Positions 35,814 to 47,729 of a DNA stretch of 64,000 nucleotides are shown here, piece by piece; positions within the stretch are counted from its first letter, which is position 1; the number at the start of each line of letters is the position of its first letter. The notes below the pieces were generated by a model, which was not told where the DNA came from, did no database searches, and saw only the letters and a list, made by a program, of their open reading frames with translations. Origin of the DNA: Pseudomonas oryzagri (lineage in GTDB: Bacteria > Pseudomonadota > Gammaproteobacteria > Pseudomonadales > Pseudomonadaceae); the NCBI RefSeq assembly GCF_020831405.1, contig NZ_JAJHPU010000031.1:62001-126000 (forward strand). Reading direction: 5' to 3'. Made by a program: the position numbers and the translations under genes.

Positions 35814-36560
35814 ATGAACTACAACTGGGACTGGGGCGTGTTCTTCAAGTCCACCGGGATCGGCGACGAGATCTATCTGGACTGGTTCCTCGCCGGCCTG
35901 GGCTGGACCATCGCCCTGGCACTGAGCGCCTGGATCATCGCCCTGCTGCTCGGCTCTCTGCTCGGCGTGCTGCGCACCGTGCCGAACCGCTGGGCCTCCG
36001 GTATCGCCACCACCTACGTGGAAATCTTCCGTAACGTGCCGCTCTTGGTGCAGCTGTTCCTCTGGTACTTCCTGGTCCCCGACCTGCTGCCCGAACCGCT
36101 GGAGCTGTGGTTCAAGCAGGACCTCAATCCGGCCACCTCGGCCTACCTGAGCGTGGTGGTGTGCCTCGGTCTGTTCACCGCCGCGCGGGTCTGCGAGCAG
36201 GTGCGCACCGGCATCCAGGCCCTGCCCAAGGGCCAGGCCGCCGCGGCGCGCGCCATGGGCTTCACCCTGCCGCAGATCTACCGTTACGTGCTGCTGCCAC
36301 AGGCCTTCCGCATCATCATTCCGCCGCTGACTTCCGAGTTCCTCAACATCTTCAAGAACTCTGCGGTGGCGTCCCTGATCGGCCTGATGGAATTGCTCGC
36401 GCAGACCAAGCAGACCGCCGAGTTCTCCGCCAACCTGTTCGAGGCCTTCACCCTGGCCACGCTGATCTACTTCGTGCTGAACATGAGCCTGATGCTGTTC
36501 ATGCGCGGCGTGGAGAAGAAGGTGGCGGTGCCCGGCCTGATGTCCGTGGGAGGCAAGTGA
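35814..36560 (+). CDS. aatQ: Acidic amino-acid ABC transporter, permease AatQ, copy 1
   Basis: The 248-residue inner-membrane permease is of the HisM/GltJ type. It begins [15 protein letters not shown], has five hydrophobic segments and the EAA-like coupling loop [20 protein letters not shown] (about residues 140-159). It pairs with AatM as a heterodimeric channel. Residues 1-58 differ from copy 2 at about 14 places, whereas the rest is almost identical. The stop overlaps the aatM ATG. Confidence 0.93.
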   Translation: MNYNWDWGVFFKSTGIGDEIYLDWFLAGLGWTIALALSAWIIALLLGSLLGVLRTVPNRWASGIATTYVEIFRNVPLLVQLFLWYFLVPDLLPEPLELWFKQDLNPATSAYLSVVVCLGLFTAARVCEQVRTGIQALPKGQAAAARAMGFTLPQIYRYVLLPQAFRIIIPPLTSEFLNIFKNSAVASLIGLMELLAQTKQTAEFSANLFEAFTLATLIYFVLNMSLMLFMRGVEKKVAVPGLMSVGGK

Positions 36561-37225
36561 TGGACTTCAGCGCGATTCCCGCTGCCCTGCCGTCGCTATT
36601 GGAGGGCATGCTGCTGACCTTGCAGCTCTTGGTGTTCGGCGTCGCCGGCGGCGTGGCGCTCGGCACCGTGCTGGCGATGATGCGCCTGGCTCACGCCCCG
36701 TTGCTGTCCAACCTGGCCGGCCTGTACGTCAACTACTTCCGCTCCATCCCGCTGCTCCTGGTGATCACCTGGTTCTACTTCGCGGTGCCCTTCATCCTGC
36801 GCGGCATCACCGGCGAGGACACCCCGGTCGGCGCCTTCACCTCGTGCCTGGTGGCCTTCGTGATGTTCGAGGCGGCCTACTTCTGCGAAATCGTTCGCGC
36901 CGGCATCCAGTCGATTCCCAAGGGCCAGATGGCCGCCGCCCAGGCGCTGGGCATGACCTATGGCCAGTGCATGCGTCTGGTGATCCTGCCGCTGGCATTC
37001 CGCAAGATGACCCCGCTGCTCCTGCAGCAGAGCATCATCCTGTTCCAGGACACCTCGCTGGTGTACAGCGTCGGCCTGATGGACTTCCTCAACAGCGCCC
37101 GTTCGCGCGGCGACATCATCGGCCAGCCGCACGAATTCCTGATCTTCGCCGGCCTGGTGTACTTCGTCCTCAGCTTCTCCGCCTCCTTGCTGGTCAAGCG
37201 TCTGCAGAAGAGGTTAACCGTATGA
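36560..37225 (+). CDS. aatM: Acidic amino-acid ABC transporter, permease AatM, copy 1
   Basis: The 221-residue permease is the GltK-type partner of AatQ. Typical segments are [20 protein letters not shown] and the coupling loop [20 protein letters not shown] (about residues 120-139). The first 55 residues differ strongly from copy 2, the middle is near identical, including at synonymous sites, and the last 20 residues differ again. The start overlaps aatQ by one base, and the stop overlaps aatP by four. Confidence 0.93.
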   Translation: MDFSAIPAALPSLLEGMLLTLQLLVFGVAGGVALGTVLAMMRLAHAPLLSNLAGLYVNYFRSIPLLLVITWFYFAVPFILRGITGEDTPVGAFTSCLVAFVMFEAAYFCEIVRAGIQSIPKGQMAAAQALGMTYGQCMRLVILPLAFRKMTPLLLQQSIILFQDTSLVYSVGLMDFLNSARSRGDIIGQPHEFLIFAGLVYFVLSFSASLLVKRLQKRLTV

Positions 37226-37956
37226 TCTCGATCAAGAGCGTCAGCAAGTGGTACGGCGACTTCCAGGTGCTCACCGACTGCAGCACCGAGGTCGACAAGG
37301 GCGAGGTGGTGGTGGTGTGCGGGCCGTCCGGGTCCGGCAAGTCGACCCTGATCAAGTGCGTCAACGCCCTGGAGCCGTTCCAGAAGGGCGACATCGTGGT
37401 CGACGGCACTTCGATCGCCGATCCGAAGACCGACCTGCCCAAGCTGCGCGCGCGGGTCGGCATGGTATTCCAGAGCTTCGAGCTGTTCCCCCATCTGTCG
37501 ATCACCGAGAACCTGACCATCGCCCAGATCAAGGTGCTCGGCCGCGGCAAGGAGGAGGCCACCGACAAGGGCCTCAAGCTGCTCGAGCGGGTCGGCCTGC
37601 GCGACCAGGCGCTGAAATATCCCGGCCAGCTGTCCGGCGGCCAGCAGCAGCGCGTGGCGATCGCCCGCGCGCTGGCCATGGACCCGGTGGTGATGCTGTT
37701 CGACGAACCGACCTCGGCGCTCGATCCGGAGATGGTCCACGAGGTATTGGAGGTCATGGTCAAGCTCGCCCACGCCGGCATGACCATGATGTGCGTGACC
37801 CACGAGATGGGCTTCGCCCGTCAGGTCGCCAACCGGGTGATCTTCATGGACCAGGGACGGATAGTCGAGGACTGCACCAAGGACGAGTTCTTCGGCGACC
37901 TGTCGGCGCGCAGCGAGCGTGCCCGGCGCTTCCTCGACCTGGTTCTTCCGCACTGA
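37222..37956 (+). CDS. aatP: Acidic amino-acid ABC transporter, ATPase AatP, copy 1
   Basis: The 244-residue ATP-binding subunit is of the GltL type. Walker A is GPSGSGKST (about residues 34-42), the Q-loop is [13 protein letters not shown], the signature LSGGQQQRV, Walker [14 protein letters not shown], and the H-loop CVTHEMG. The Q-loop serine replaces the histidine present in copy 2 and common in the family. The N-terminal and central parts are close to copy 2; the C-terminal part is more diverged. It ends copy 1. Confidence 0.93.
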   Translation: MISIKSVSKWYGDFQVLTDCSTEVDKGEVVVVCGPSGSGKSTLIKCVNALEPFQKGDIVVDGTSIADPKTDLPKLRARVGMVFQSFELFPHLSITENLTIAQIKVLGRGKEEATDKGLKLLERVGLRDQALKYPGQLSGGQQQRVAIARALAMDPVVMLFDEPTSALDPEMVHEVLEVMVKLAHAGMTMMCVTHEMGFARQVANRVIFMDQGRIVEDCTKDEFFGDLSARSERARRFLDLVLPH

Positions 37957-37967
37957 GCGCTGCGGCG

Positions 37968-38012
37968 TCCGGTTTTCCGAACGCCGCGCCGCCGGTTATC
38001 CGGAGATCCGGA
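37968..38012. promoter_or_regulatory. Two candidate AauR-type boxes upstream of aat copy 2
   Basis: TCCGG-TTTT-CCGAA (37968-37981) and TCCGG-AGAT-CCGGA (37999-38012) resemble the TTCGG-N4-CCGAA inverted repeat that I recall for AauR of P. putida, with one and two changes respectively. They are 31 bases apart centre to centre, three helical turns, and about 90-120 bases upstream of the sigma-54 promoter, a normal enhancer distance. The first could also be part of a hairpin ending copy 1. Confidence 0.45.
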
Positions 38013-38098
38013 TGCCGGCGCGCTTCGAGCGTCCTTACCTTGAAAATAAATCCTTTACTTTCAATTACTTATGATCATGACTCAGCACAGAAGAAGCT

Positions 38099-38114
38099 GG
38101 CCCGCATCCTGCAA
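38099..38114 (+). promoter_or_regulatory. Sigma-54 promoter of aat copy 2
   Basis: CTGGCCCGCATCCTGCAAT has GG (38099-38100) and GC (38111-38112) ten bases apart and follows the -24/-12 consensus with few deviations. The start of transcription would be near 38124, about 78 bases before aatJ copy 2. AauR, encoded at 44593, is a sigma-54 activator and the expected partner. Confidence 0.65.
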
Positions 38115-38201
38115 TCGACCTGTCAGTCGCGCCATCCGCCGCCCATCTGCGGATCGCCGCCATCGCGTCCACGCACATAACGACAAGTCGAGGAAACACT
38201 C

Positions 38202-39113
38202 ATGCGTATCGCCTCCCGTTTGCTGAGCACCGCCGTCGCCATCGCCCTGCTGTCCGGCCCGGCCTTCGCCGCCGAGGAACTCACCGGCACCCTGAAGAAG
38301 ATCAAGGAGTCCGGCACCGTCACCCTCGGTCACCGCGACGCCTCCATCCCCTTCTCCTACCTGGCCACCGACCCGCGCCAGCCGATCGGCTACTCCCACG
38401 ACCTGCAGCTCAAGGTGGTCGAAGCGCTCAAGCAGAAGCTCGGCATGCCCGACCTCAAGGTGCGCTACAACCTGGTCACCTCGCAGACCCGCATTCCCCT
38501 GGTGCAGAACGGCACCGTCGATCTGGAGTGCGGCTCGACCACCAACAACCTCGAGCGCCAGAAGCAGGTGGCCTTCTCGGTGGGCATCTTCGAGGTCGGC
38601 ACCCGCCTGCTGACCAAGAAGACCTCCGGCGTGAAGGACTTCGCCGATCTGGCCGGCAAGAACGTGGTGACCACCGCCGGCACCACCTCCGAGCGCCTGC
38701 TCAAGGCGATGAACGCCGACAAGCAGATGGGCATGAACATCATCTCGGCCAAGGACCACGGCGAGTCGTTCCTGATGCTCGAGTCCGGTCGCGCGGTGGC
38801 CTTCATGATGGACGACGTGCTGCTCTACGGCGAAATGGTCAAGGCCAGAAAGCCCGACGACTGGACCGTGGTCGGCACCCCGCAGTCCTTCGAGATCTAC
38901 GGCTGCATGCTGCGCAAGGACGACCCGGCCTTCAAGCAGGTGGTCGACGAGGCCATCACCGCCACCTACAAGTCCGGCGAGATCAACGCCATCTACGACA
39001 AGTGGTTCCTCCAGCCGGTACCGCCCAAGGGCCTCAACCTCAACTTCCCGATGAGCGAGCAGATCAAGAAGCTGATCGCCGAGCCCACCGACAAGTCCGC
39101 CGAGCAGATCTAA
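38202..39113 (+). CDS. aatJ: Acidic amino-acid ABC transporter, binding protein, copy 2
   Basis: The 303-residue periplasmic binding protein is a second copy of the protein at 34831. Differences are confined to the signal peptide (MRIASRLLSTA against MRLASCLLGTT) and the final residues. The shared mature part implies the same ligand specificity, glutamate and aspartate by family knowledge. At DNA level only a handful of silent differences are visible across the shared part, far fewer than in the adjacent variable segments. This copy is preceded by the sigma-54 promoter at 38099. Confidence 0.93.
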   Translation: MRIASRLLSTAVAIALLSGPAFAAEELTGTLKKIKESGTVTLGHRDASIPFSYLATDPRQPIGYSHDLQLKVVEALKQKLGMPDLKVRYNLVTSQTRIPLVQNGTVDLECGSTTNNLERQKQVAFSVGIFEVGTRLLTKKTSGVKDFADLAGKNVVTTAGTTSERLLKAMNADKQMGMNIISAKDHGESFLMLESGRAVAFMMDDVLLYGEMVKARKPDDWTVVGTPQSFEIYGCMLRKDDPAFKQVVDEAITATYKSGEINAIYDKWFLQPVPPKGLNLNFPMSEQIKKLIAEPTDKSAEQI

Positions 39114-39176
39114 GCGAAACGGGCGGCTGCCCGGCGGCCACCCGACCTTGCGTCAATCATCGAAGGGGAAACCCGC

Positions 39177-39923
39177 ATGAACTACAACTGGGACTGGGGC
39201 ATATTCTTCAAGTCCACCGGCATCGGCAGCGAGATCTACCTCGACTGGTTCGTCACCGGTTTCGGCTGGACCCTCGCCGTCGCCCTGGCGGCCTGGATAG
39301 TCGCCCTGGCGCTCGGCGCAGTGCTCGGCGTGCTGCGCACCGTGCCGAACCGCTGGGCCTCCGGTATCGCCACCACCTACGTGGAAATCTTCCGCAACGT
39401 GCCGCTCTTGGTGCAGCTGTTCCTCTGGTACTTCCTGGTTCCCGATCTGCTGCCCGAACCGCTGGAGCTGTGGTTCAAGCAGGACCTCAATCCGGCCACC
39501 TCGGCCTACCTGAGCGTGGTGGTGTGCCTCGGTCTGTTCACCGCCGCGCGGGTCTGCGAGCAGGTGCGCACCGGCATCCAGGCGCTGCCCAAGGGCCAGG
39601 CCGCCGCCGCTCGCGCCATGGGCTTCACCTTGCCGCAGATCTACCGCCACGTGCTGCTGCCGCAGGCCTTCCGCATCATCATCCCGCCGCTGACTTCCGA
39701 GTTCCTCAACATCTTCAAGAACTCTGCGGTGGCGTCCCTGATCGGCCTGATGGAATTGCTCGCGCAGACCAAGCAGACCGCCGAGTTCTCCGCCAACCTG
39801 TTCGAAGCCTTCACCCTGGCCACGCTGATCTACTTCGTGCTGAACATGGGCCTGATGCTGCTCATGCGCGGGGTCGAGAAGAAGGTGGCGGTGCCCGGCC
39901 TGATGTCCGTAGGAGGCAAATGA
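39177..39923 (+). CDS. aatQ: Acidic amino-acid ABC transporter, permease AatQ, copy 2
   Basis: The 248-residue permease is the counterpart of the gene at 35814. The start [15 protein letters not shown], coupling loop [20 protein letters not shown] and length are the same as in copy 1. The variable N-terminal part ([20 protein letters not shown]) sits next to a near-identical remainder. GGGG precedes the ATG. The stop overlaps the next start. Confidence 0.93.
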   Translation: MNYNWDWGIFFKSTGIGSEIYLDWFVTGFGWTLAVALAAWIVALALGAVLGVLRTVPNRWASGIATTYVEIFRNVPLLVQLFLWYFLVPDLLPEPLELWFKQDLNPATSAYLSVVVCLGLFTAARVCEQVRTGIQALPKGQAAAARAMGFTLPQIYRHVLLPQAFRIIIPPLTSEFLNIFKNSAVASLIGLMELLAQTKQTAEFSANLFEAFTLATLIYFVLNMGLMLLMRGVEKKVAVPGLMSVGGK

Positions 39924-40588
39924 TGGATTTCAGCGCAATCCTGCCGGCTATGCCCGGCCTCGCAGAGGGCATGCTGATGACCCTCAAGCTGATGGTGCTG
40001 GGTGTGTTGGGCGGCGTCGCCCTCGGCACTCTGCTGGCGCTCATGCGCCTGTCGCACAACCCCATGCTGGCCCGGCTGGCGGGGCTGTACGTCAACTACT
40101 TCCGCTCCATCCCGCTGCTCCTGGTGATCACCTGGTTCTACTTCGCGGTGCCCTTCCTGCTGCGTGCGATCACCGGCGAGGACACCCCGGTCGGCGCCTT
40201 CACCTCGTGCCTGGTGGCCTTCGTGATGTTCGAGGCGGCCTACTTCTGCGAGATCGTCCGCGCCGGCATCCAGGCCATTCCCAAGGGCCAGATGGGCGCC
40301 GCACAGGCGCTGGGCATGAGCTACGGTCAATGCATGCGTCTGGTGATCCTGCCGCAGGCGTTCCGCAAGATGACCCCGCTGCTCCTGCAGCAGAGCATCA
40401 TCCTGTTCCAGGACACCTCGCTGGTCTACACCGTGGGTCTCATGGACTTCCTCAACAGCGCCCGTTCGCGCGGCGACATCATCGGCCAGCCGCACGAATT
40501 CCTGATCTTCGCCGGCCTGGTCTACTTCAGCGTCAGCTTCATCGCGTCCCAGCTGGTCAAACTCCTGCAGAAGAGGTTAGCCGTATGA
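39923..40588 (+). CDS. aatM: Acidic amino-acid ABC transporter, permease AatM, copy 2
   Basis: The 221-residue permease partners AatQ. Two adjacent ATGs (39920 and 39923) are possible starts; the second matches copy 1. It has the coupling loop [20 protein letters not shown]. From [15 protein letters not shown] to [20 protein letters not shown] it is almost the same as copy 1, while both ends differ. The stop overlaps aatP by four bases. Confidence 0.93.
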   Translation: MDFSAILPAMPGLAEGMLMTLKLMVLGVLGGVALGTLLALMRLSHNPMLARLAGLYVNYFRSIPLLLVITWFYFAVPFLLRAITGEDTPVGAFTSCLVAFVMFEAAYFCEIVRAGIQAIPKGQMGAAQALGMSYGQCMRLVILPQAFRKMTPLLLQQSIILFQDTSLVYTVGLMDFLNSARSRGDIIGQPHEFLIFAGLVYFSVSFIASQLVKLLQKRLAV

Positions 40589-41319
40589 TTTCCATCCAGA
40601 ACGTCAACAAGTGGTACGGCGACTTCCAGGTACTGACCGGCTGCAGCACCGAGGTCGACAAGGGTGAGGTGGTGGTGGTGTGCGGGCCGTCAGGCTCCGG
40701 CAAGTCGACCCTGATCAAGTGCGTCAACGCGCTGGAGCCGTTCCAGAAGGGCGACATCGTGGTGGCCGGCACCTCGATCGCCGACAAGGCCACGGACCTG
40801 CCCAAGCTGCGCTCGCGGGTCGGCATGGTGTTCCAGCACTTCGAGCTGTTCCCCCACCTGTCGATCACCGAAAACCTGACCATCGCGCAGACCAAGGTGC
40901 TCGGCCGCGGCAAGGACGAGGCCATCGACAAGGGCCTCAAGCTGCTCGACCGCGTCGGCCTCAAGGCCCACGCCCACAAGCATCCCGGCCAGCTGTCCGG
41001 CGGCCAGCAGCAGCGTGTGGCGATCGCCCGCGCGCTGGCCATGGACCCGGTGGTGATGCTGTTCGACGAACCGACCTCGGCGCTCGACCCGGAGATGGTC
41101 AACGAGGTGCTCGACGTCATGGTCGAGCTGGCCCAGGAGGGCATGACCATGATGTGCGTGACCCACGAGATGGGCTTCGCCCGCAAGGTCGCCGACCGGG
41201 TGATCTTCATGGACCGCGGGCAGATCGTCGAGGACTGCGCCAAGGACGAGTTCTTCGGCGACATCCACGCCCGCTCCGAGCGCGCCCAGCAGTTCCTCGC
41301 CAAGATCCTCCAGCACTGA
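40585..41319 (+). CDS. aatP: Acidic amino-acid ABC transporter, ATPase AatP, copy 2
   Basis: The 244-residue ATPase has Walker [10 protein letters not shown], the family-standard Q-loop [35 protein letters not shown] and CVTHEMG. It is complete and ends the second transporter operon. In P. aeruginosa a gamma-glutamyltransferase gene lies between aatP and ansB; here that place is taken by 238 non-coding bases with a palindromic element. Confidence 0.93.
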   Translation: MISIQNVNKWYGDFQVLTGCSTEVDKGEVVVVCGPSGSGKSTLIKCVNALEPFQKGDIVVAGTSIADKATDLPKLRSRVGMVFQHFELFPHLSITENLTIAQTKVLGRGKDEAIDKGLKLLDRVGLKAHAHKHPGQLSGGQQQRVAIARALAMDPVVMLFDEPTSALDPEMVNEVLDVMVELAQEGMTMMCVTHEMGFARKVADRVIFMDRGQIVEDCAKDEFFGDIHARSERAQQFLAKILQH

Positions 41320-41340
41320 CCCCAACCCTCGCCCGTGCCT

Positions 41341-41501
41341 GGTGGCCTGTTTGGTTAGTTCAGTCAGTCAATTTCGGCGCCCATGGCCCCGATACTGCGT
41401 TGCCACTCCTCGCCATAGCTCTGCTATGACTCGTCGCGGCGCCTTGTCTCGGAACCATGGTCATCCGAACTTGAGTTAACCAACTAACCGCACAGGCCAC
41501 T
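41341..41501. repeat. Palindromic non-coding element between aatP and ansB
   Basis: GGTGGCCTGTTTGGTTAGTT (41341-41360) and AACTAACCGCACAGGCCACT (41482-41501) are imperfect terminal inverted repeats (17 of 20). The interior has a second palindrome around CATAGCTCTGCTATG (41414-41428) but no gene. It has the build of a small non-autonomous repeat. Confidence 0.65.
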
Positions 41502-41503
41502 AG

Positions 41504-42643
<1,140 letters not shown>

Positions 42644-42701
42644 TCCTCCGCGACCAGCCCGGCCGCCACGGCGCCGGGCTGGTCGCCCGCCGCCGACTGT
42701 G

Positions 42702-44592
42702 ATGCAATCCCCCCATCTCCCCCCTCGCGCGCTGCCGCCCTCGCTGACCGTGAACCCGCGCCTGATCCCGCCCCTGCACGTGCCGCTGCTGGTCCTGCTG
42801 CTGATGCTCGGCTGCGGCCTGGTCGCCTACCAGCTCAGCGAGCGGGCTGGGCTGCGCGCGCTGGCCGACAACGGCGAGCGCCAGCTCGAACTGCACGCCG
42901 GCGCGCTGGAAAGCGCGATCAGCCTGCACGCCTACCTGCCCAGCCTGCTCGAACTGGAGGACAGTGTCGGCCTCCTGCTGCGCGAGCCCAGCGAGCCACA
43001 CCGCGCCCAGGTCAACGCCTGGCTCGCCGGTCTCAACCAGCGCAGCGGCAGCCGCGTGGTCTATCTGATCGACCGCAGCGGCCGGGTGGTGGCGACCAGC
43101 AACTGGCGCGACGCCGACAGCTTCCAAGGCGACGACCTGTCGTTCCGCCCCTACTTCCAGGACGCCATGCAGGGCAAGCCGGGACGCTTCTACGGCCTTG
43201 ACAGCATCACCGGCGAGCCCGGCTACTACCTGGCCCACGGCCTGCGCCAGGGCGGCGAGATCGTCGGCGTGGCGGTGGTGAAGATCCGCCTCGAAGCGCT
43301 CGAGAAGCGCTGGCAGCGCGCCCAGCTGCAGGCCTACGTCAGCGACGGCAACGGCATCGTCATCCTCTCCAGCGACCCGGCGCGGCGCTTCCGCTCGGTG
43401 CGCCCGCTCGACGACGCGCGGCGCGCCGCCCTGGCCACCAGCCTGCAGTACCACTGGACGCGCTTCGAGGAGCTGCAGCCGCTGAGCCGCCAGCGCCTGT
43501 CCGCCGACAGCGAGCTGCTCAGCCTGCCGGACCCCAGCGGCGGCCAGCCGGTCAGCTACCTGGCGCAGACCCACCGCCTCGCCGACCAGCCCTGGGACTT
43601 CACCCTGCTCTCGCCGGTGCGCGACGTGCGCCGCGCCGCCACCAGCCACGGCATGCTGGCCGCGGTGGCGGTCGCCCTGCTGGCCTTCCTGTTGATCGCC
43701 TGGAACGAGCGGCGCAAGGTGCTGGCCACCCGCCTGGCCGCGCGCGAGGCGCTGGAGCAGGCCAACAACCAGCTCGAGCGCAAGATCGCCGAGCGCACCG
43801 AGCACCTGCGCGCCAGCAACGAACACCTCAAGGCGCAGATCCGCGAACGCCGCCAGGCCGAGGAAAGCCTGCGCAAGACCCAGGACGACCTGATCCAGGC
43901 CGGCAAGCTGGCGGTGATCGGCCAGATGTCGACCTGCATCGCCCACGAACTCAACCAGCCGCTGGCCGCCCTGCGCACCCTGTCCGGCAACACCGTGCGC
44001 TTCCTCGCCCGCGGCGACAACGCCACCGCCAGCAGCAACCTGCAGACCATCAACGAGCTGGTCGATCACATGGGGCGCATCACCGCCAGCCTGCGCGCCT
44101 TCGCCAAGCGCGGCGGCGACGGCGGCCAGGCCGAGGTCGGCAAGGCGGTGGACGCCGCGCTGTTCCTCCTCCATCCGCGCCTGGAACGCACGCCGCTGAC
44201 CCTGCACCGCGCCTGCGCCGACGCCCGTCTGGCCATCGACCAGACCCGCCTGGAGCAGATCCTGGTCAACCTGATCGTCAATGCCATCGACGCCCTGAGC
44301 GCGCAGAGCGATCGCCAGCTGTGGCTGGACGGCGCGTGCGAGGACGACCACTATCGGCTGACCGTGCGCGACAACGGCCCCGGCATCCCGCCGGCACTGC
44401 GCAAGCAGCTGTTCGAGCCGTTCTTCACCACCAAACCGGGCGAGCAGGGCCTGGGCCTCGGCCTGACCCTGTCGGCCAGCCTGGCCGCCGCCGCCCATGG
44501 CAGCCTCACCGCCCAGCACCCGGAGGACGGCGGCACGCTATTCGAGCTGCGCCTGCCGCTGCTGCCCTCCTCTCCTGCCGAGCCCCGCCGCG

Positions 44593-44600
<8 letters not shown>
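42702..44600 (+). CDS. aauS: Sensor histidine kinase AauS (DctB-type)
   Basis: The 632-residue kinase senses acidic amino acids. Transmembrane helices lie near residues 26-44 and 315-335 and bracket a double-Cache periplasmic sensor (contains RVVYLIDRSGRVVATSNW and LSFRPYFQDAMQGKPGRFYG). A coiled coil (about 345-400) leads to the kinase: phospho-acceptor CIAHELNQPLAALRTLSGN, N-box QILVNLIVNAIDAL, and G-boxes VRDNGPGIPP and GLGLGLTLS. GTG 42699 is an alternative start one codon upstream. It overlaps aauR by eight bases. By homology it phosphorylates AauR in response to glutamate or aspartate. Confidence 0.9.
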
Positions 44601-45918
<1,318 letters not shown>

Positions 45919-45989
45919 CGCACCGCCCCGCGCCGGACTTGCAGGCCGACCGGCGGCAGTCGAAGCTATGCTCCATTGAAGGAGCACCC

Positions 45990-46295
45990 ATGAACATCGA
46001 CGAACTGACCCGCCGCCTGCACGCCATCCGCGACCACAACGACTGGCGGCGTTTCCACAGCCCGAAGAACCTGGCCATGGCCGCCAGCGTGGAAATGGCC
46101 GAGCTGGTGGAAATCTTCCAGTGGTTGAACGAGGACGAGACGCGCGCCCTGCCCGCCGACAAGCTGGAACACGCCGGCCAGGAGATCGGCGACGTGGTGC
46201 TCTACCTGCTGCTGCTCTGCGGTGAGCTGGGCCTGGACCTGGAACAGGTGGTGCGCGCCAAGCTGGCCGACACCGAACGGCGCTACAAGCGATGA
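45990..46295 (+). CDS. MazG-like nucleotide pyrophosphohydrolase
   Basis: The 101-residue protein has the all-alpha NTP-pyrophosphatase fold. The metal-binding acidic motif is in AASVEMAELVEIFQWLNED (ExxE, about residues 33-36) and the second acidic pair in EIGDVVLYLLLLC (ExxD). A single short domain of this kind matches the RS21-C6/dCTPase-like group, which hydrolyses non-canonical or surplus dNTPs to monophosphates. ATG 45990 follows AAGGAG. Its stop overlaps the cmoM start by four bases (ATGA), so the two are co-translated. Confidence 0.88.
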   Translation: MNIDELTRRLHAIRDHNDWRRFHSPKNLAMAASVEMAELVEIFQWLNEDETRALPADKLEHAGQEIGDVVLYLLLLCGELGLDLEQVVRAKLADTERRYKR

Positions 46296-47068
46296 GCGGC
46301 GCCGACATGCACCTGCCCACCGACCGCCACTTCGACGAGCTGGCCACCCGCTTCGCCGAGAAGATCTACGGCGGCGCCAAGGGCGCCATCCGCCTCGCCG
46401 TGCTGCAGGCCGACCTCAAGGAGGCGCTGCCTGAGCGCCCGCTGCGCGTGCTCGACGTCGGCGCCGGCCTCGGCCATATGAGCCTGTGGCTGGCCGAACA
46501 CGGCCACGCGGTGACCCTCGCCGAACCGGCCGCGCCGATGCTCGACGGCGCCCGCGCGCGCTTCGCCGAGGCCGGGCTCGCCGCCAGCTTCGTGCAGGCG
46601 CCGTGGCAGGAGCTGCTCGGCCAGTTCGAGCAGCCCTTCGACCTGGTGCTCTGCCACGCCGTGCTGGAGTGGCTGGCCGAGCCGTCGGCGATCCTGCCGG
46701 TGCTGCACCAGCTCACCGCGGCCGACGGCTGGCTGTCGCTGGCCTTCTACAACCGCGACGCGCTGATCTACCGCAACCTGCTCAAGGGCCACTTCCGCAA
46801 GCTGCGCAAGGAGCGCTTCGCCGGCGAGGGGCAGAGTCTCACCCCGCAGCGCCCGCTCGACCCGCGCGAGCTGGCCGGCCAGCTCGACGACTGGTTCGCC
46901 ATCGAGCAGCAGAGCGGGGTGCGGGTGTTCCACGACTACATGCCCACCGAGTTCCAGGCCCGCGCCGAATTGACCGACCTGCTGGAGATGGAGCTGGCCC
47001 ACCGCCGCCACCCGGCCTTCGCCGGACTCGGCCGCTACCTGCACTGGCTGTGCCGGCCGCGCCGCTGA
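46292..47068 (+). CDS. cmoM: tRNA 5-carboxymethoxyuridine methyltransferase CmoM
   Basis: The 258-residue SAM methyltransferase has the diagnostic N-terminus HFDELATRFAEKIYGGAKGA, motif I VLDVGAGLGHMSLWLAEHG and motif IV region DLVLCHAVLEWLAEP. CmoM (formerly SmtA) methylates the carboxymethoxy group on U34 of tRNAs made by CmoA/CmoB, improving wobble decoding. It overlaps the MazG-like gene by four bases and is followed 11 bases later by a lipoprotein gene. Family assignment is strong from the N-terminal signature. Confidence 0.88.
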   Translation: MSGADMHLPTDRHFDELATRFAEKIYGGAKGAIRLAVLQADLKEALPERPLRVLDVGAGLGHMSLWLAEHGHAVTLAEPAAPMLDGARARFAEAGLAASFVQAPWQELLGQFEQPFDLVLCHAVLEWLAEPSAILPVLHQLTAADGWLSLAFYNRDALIYRNLLKGHFRKLRKERFAGEGQSLTPQRPLDPRELAGQLDDWFAIEQQSGVRVFHDYMPTEFQARAELTDLLEMELAHRRHPAFAGLGRYLHWLCRPRR

Positions 47069-47079
47069 GAACCGCCGCC

Positions 47080-47664
47080 ATGCGCCGCCGACTGGTCCTG
47101 CTGCTGTTGGCTGCCCTCGCCGGCTGCCGCGCCAATCCCTACAGCGCCAGCCACCTGCCCTACCCGCCGACGCCCTCCGACTCTAAGGCGGCGGCCAAGG
47201 CCGACCCCGGCAGCTACCCGCCGGCACCGATCGATCTCGGCCGCTACCGCAACTGGCAGTGGGGCATGGCGATCGACGAGCCGCTGGCCGGCATCGTCAG
47301 CGCCGCCCTCGATCAGCGCGGCCTGCGCCCGGCCACCGAGGAGGCGCCGGCCACCCTGGAGCTGCGGGTGCTGCAGCGCACCAGCATCCACCAGCGGCAG
47401 ATCTACGACGAGCCCGCCTACGGCGACGGCTTCGCGATCTACGACCGCCATGCCGGCTACTGGGGCACGACGCCGGTGCCGGTGGTGCGCATCGTCAGCT
47501 TCCCGGTGGAGGTGGTGCAGCTCGAACTGTTCGACATCCACAGCGGCGTGCGCGTGTGGACCGGCAGCGGCGAGGCGGTGCGCGCCGGCAGCGGCCCGGC
47601 CAGCGTGACCGACAGCCTGCGCCGCGCGGTGGCCGAGGCGCTGAGCAGCTTCCCGCCGCCTTGA
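47080..47664 (+). CDS. DUF4136-like lipoprotein, first of two
   Basis: The 194-residue protein has a lipoprotein signal (RRRLVLLLLAALAGC, lipobox LAGC, cysteine at 16) and a Pro-rich linker. The domain has the DUF4136-like pattern IDLGRYRNWQWGMAIDEPLA, then SAALDQRGLRPATEEAPATL and VVQLELFDIHSGVRVWTGSG, ending VTDSLRRAVAEALSSFPP. Proteins of this type are outer-membrane lipoproteins of unknown function. It starts 11 bases after cmoM and precedes a second lipoprotein of the same architecture, suggesting a duplicated pair. Confidence 0.78.
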   Translation: MRRRLVLLLLAALAGCRANPYSASHLPYPPTPSDSKAAAKADPGSYPPAPIDLGRYRNWQWGMAIDEPLAGIVSAALDQRGLRPATEEAPATLELRVLQRTSIHQRQIYDEPAYGDGFAIYDRHAGYWGTTPVPVVRIVSFPVEVVQLELFDIHSGVRVWTGSGEAVRAGSGPASVTDSLRRAVAEALSSFPPP

Positions 47665-47729
47665 CCCCCGTCCCCGACGCGCCACACTGAAAGGACAGCC
47701 GGCCGACAACCGCCGGCGGGAGCTCCCTC

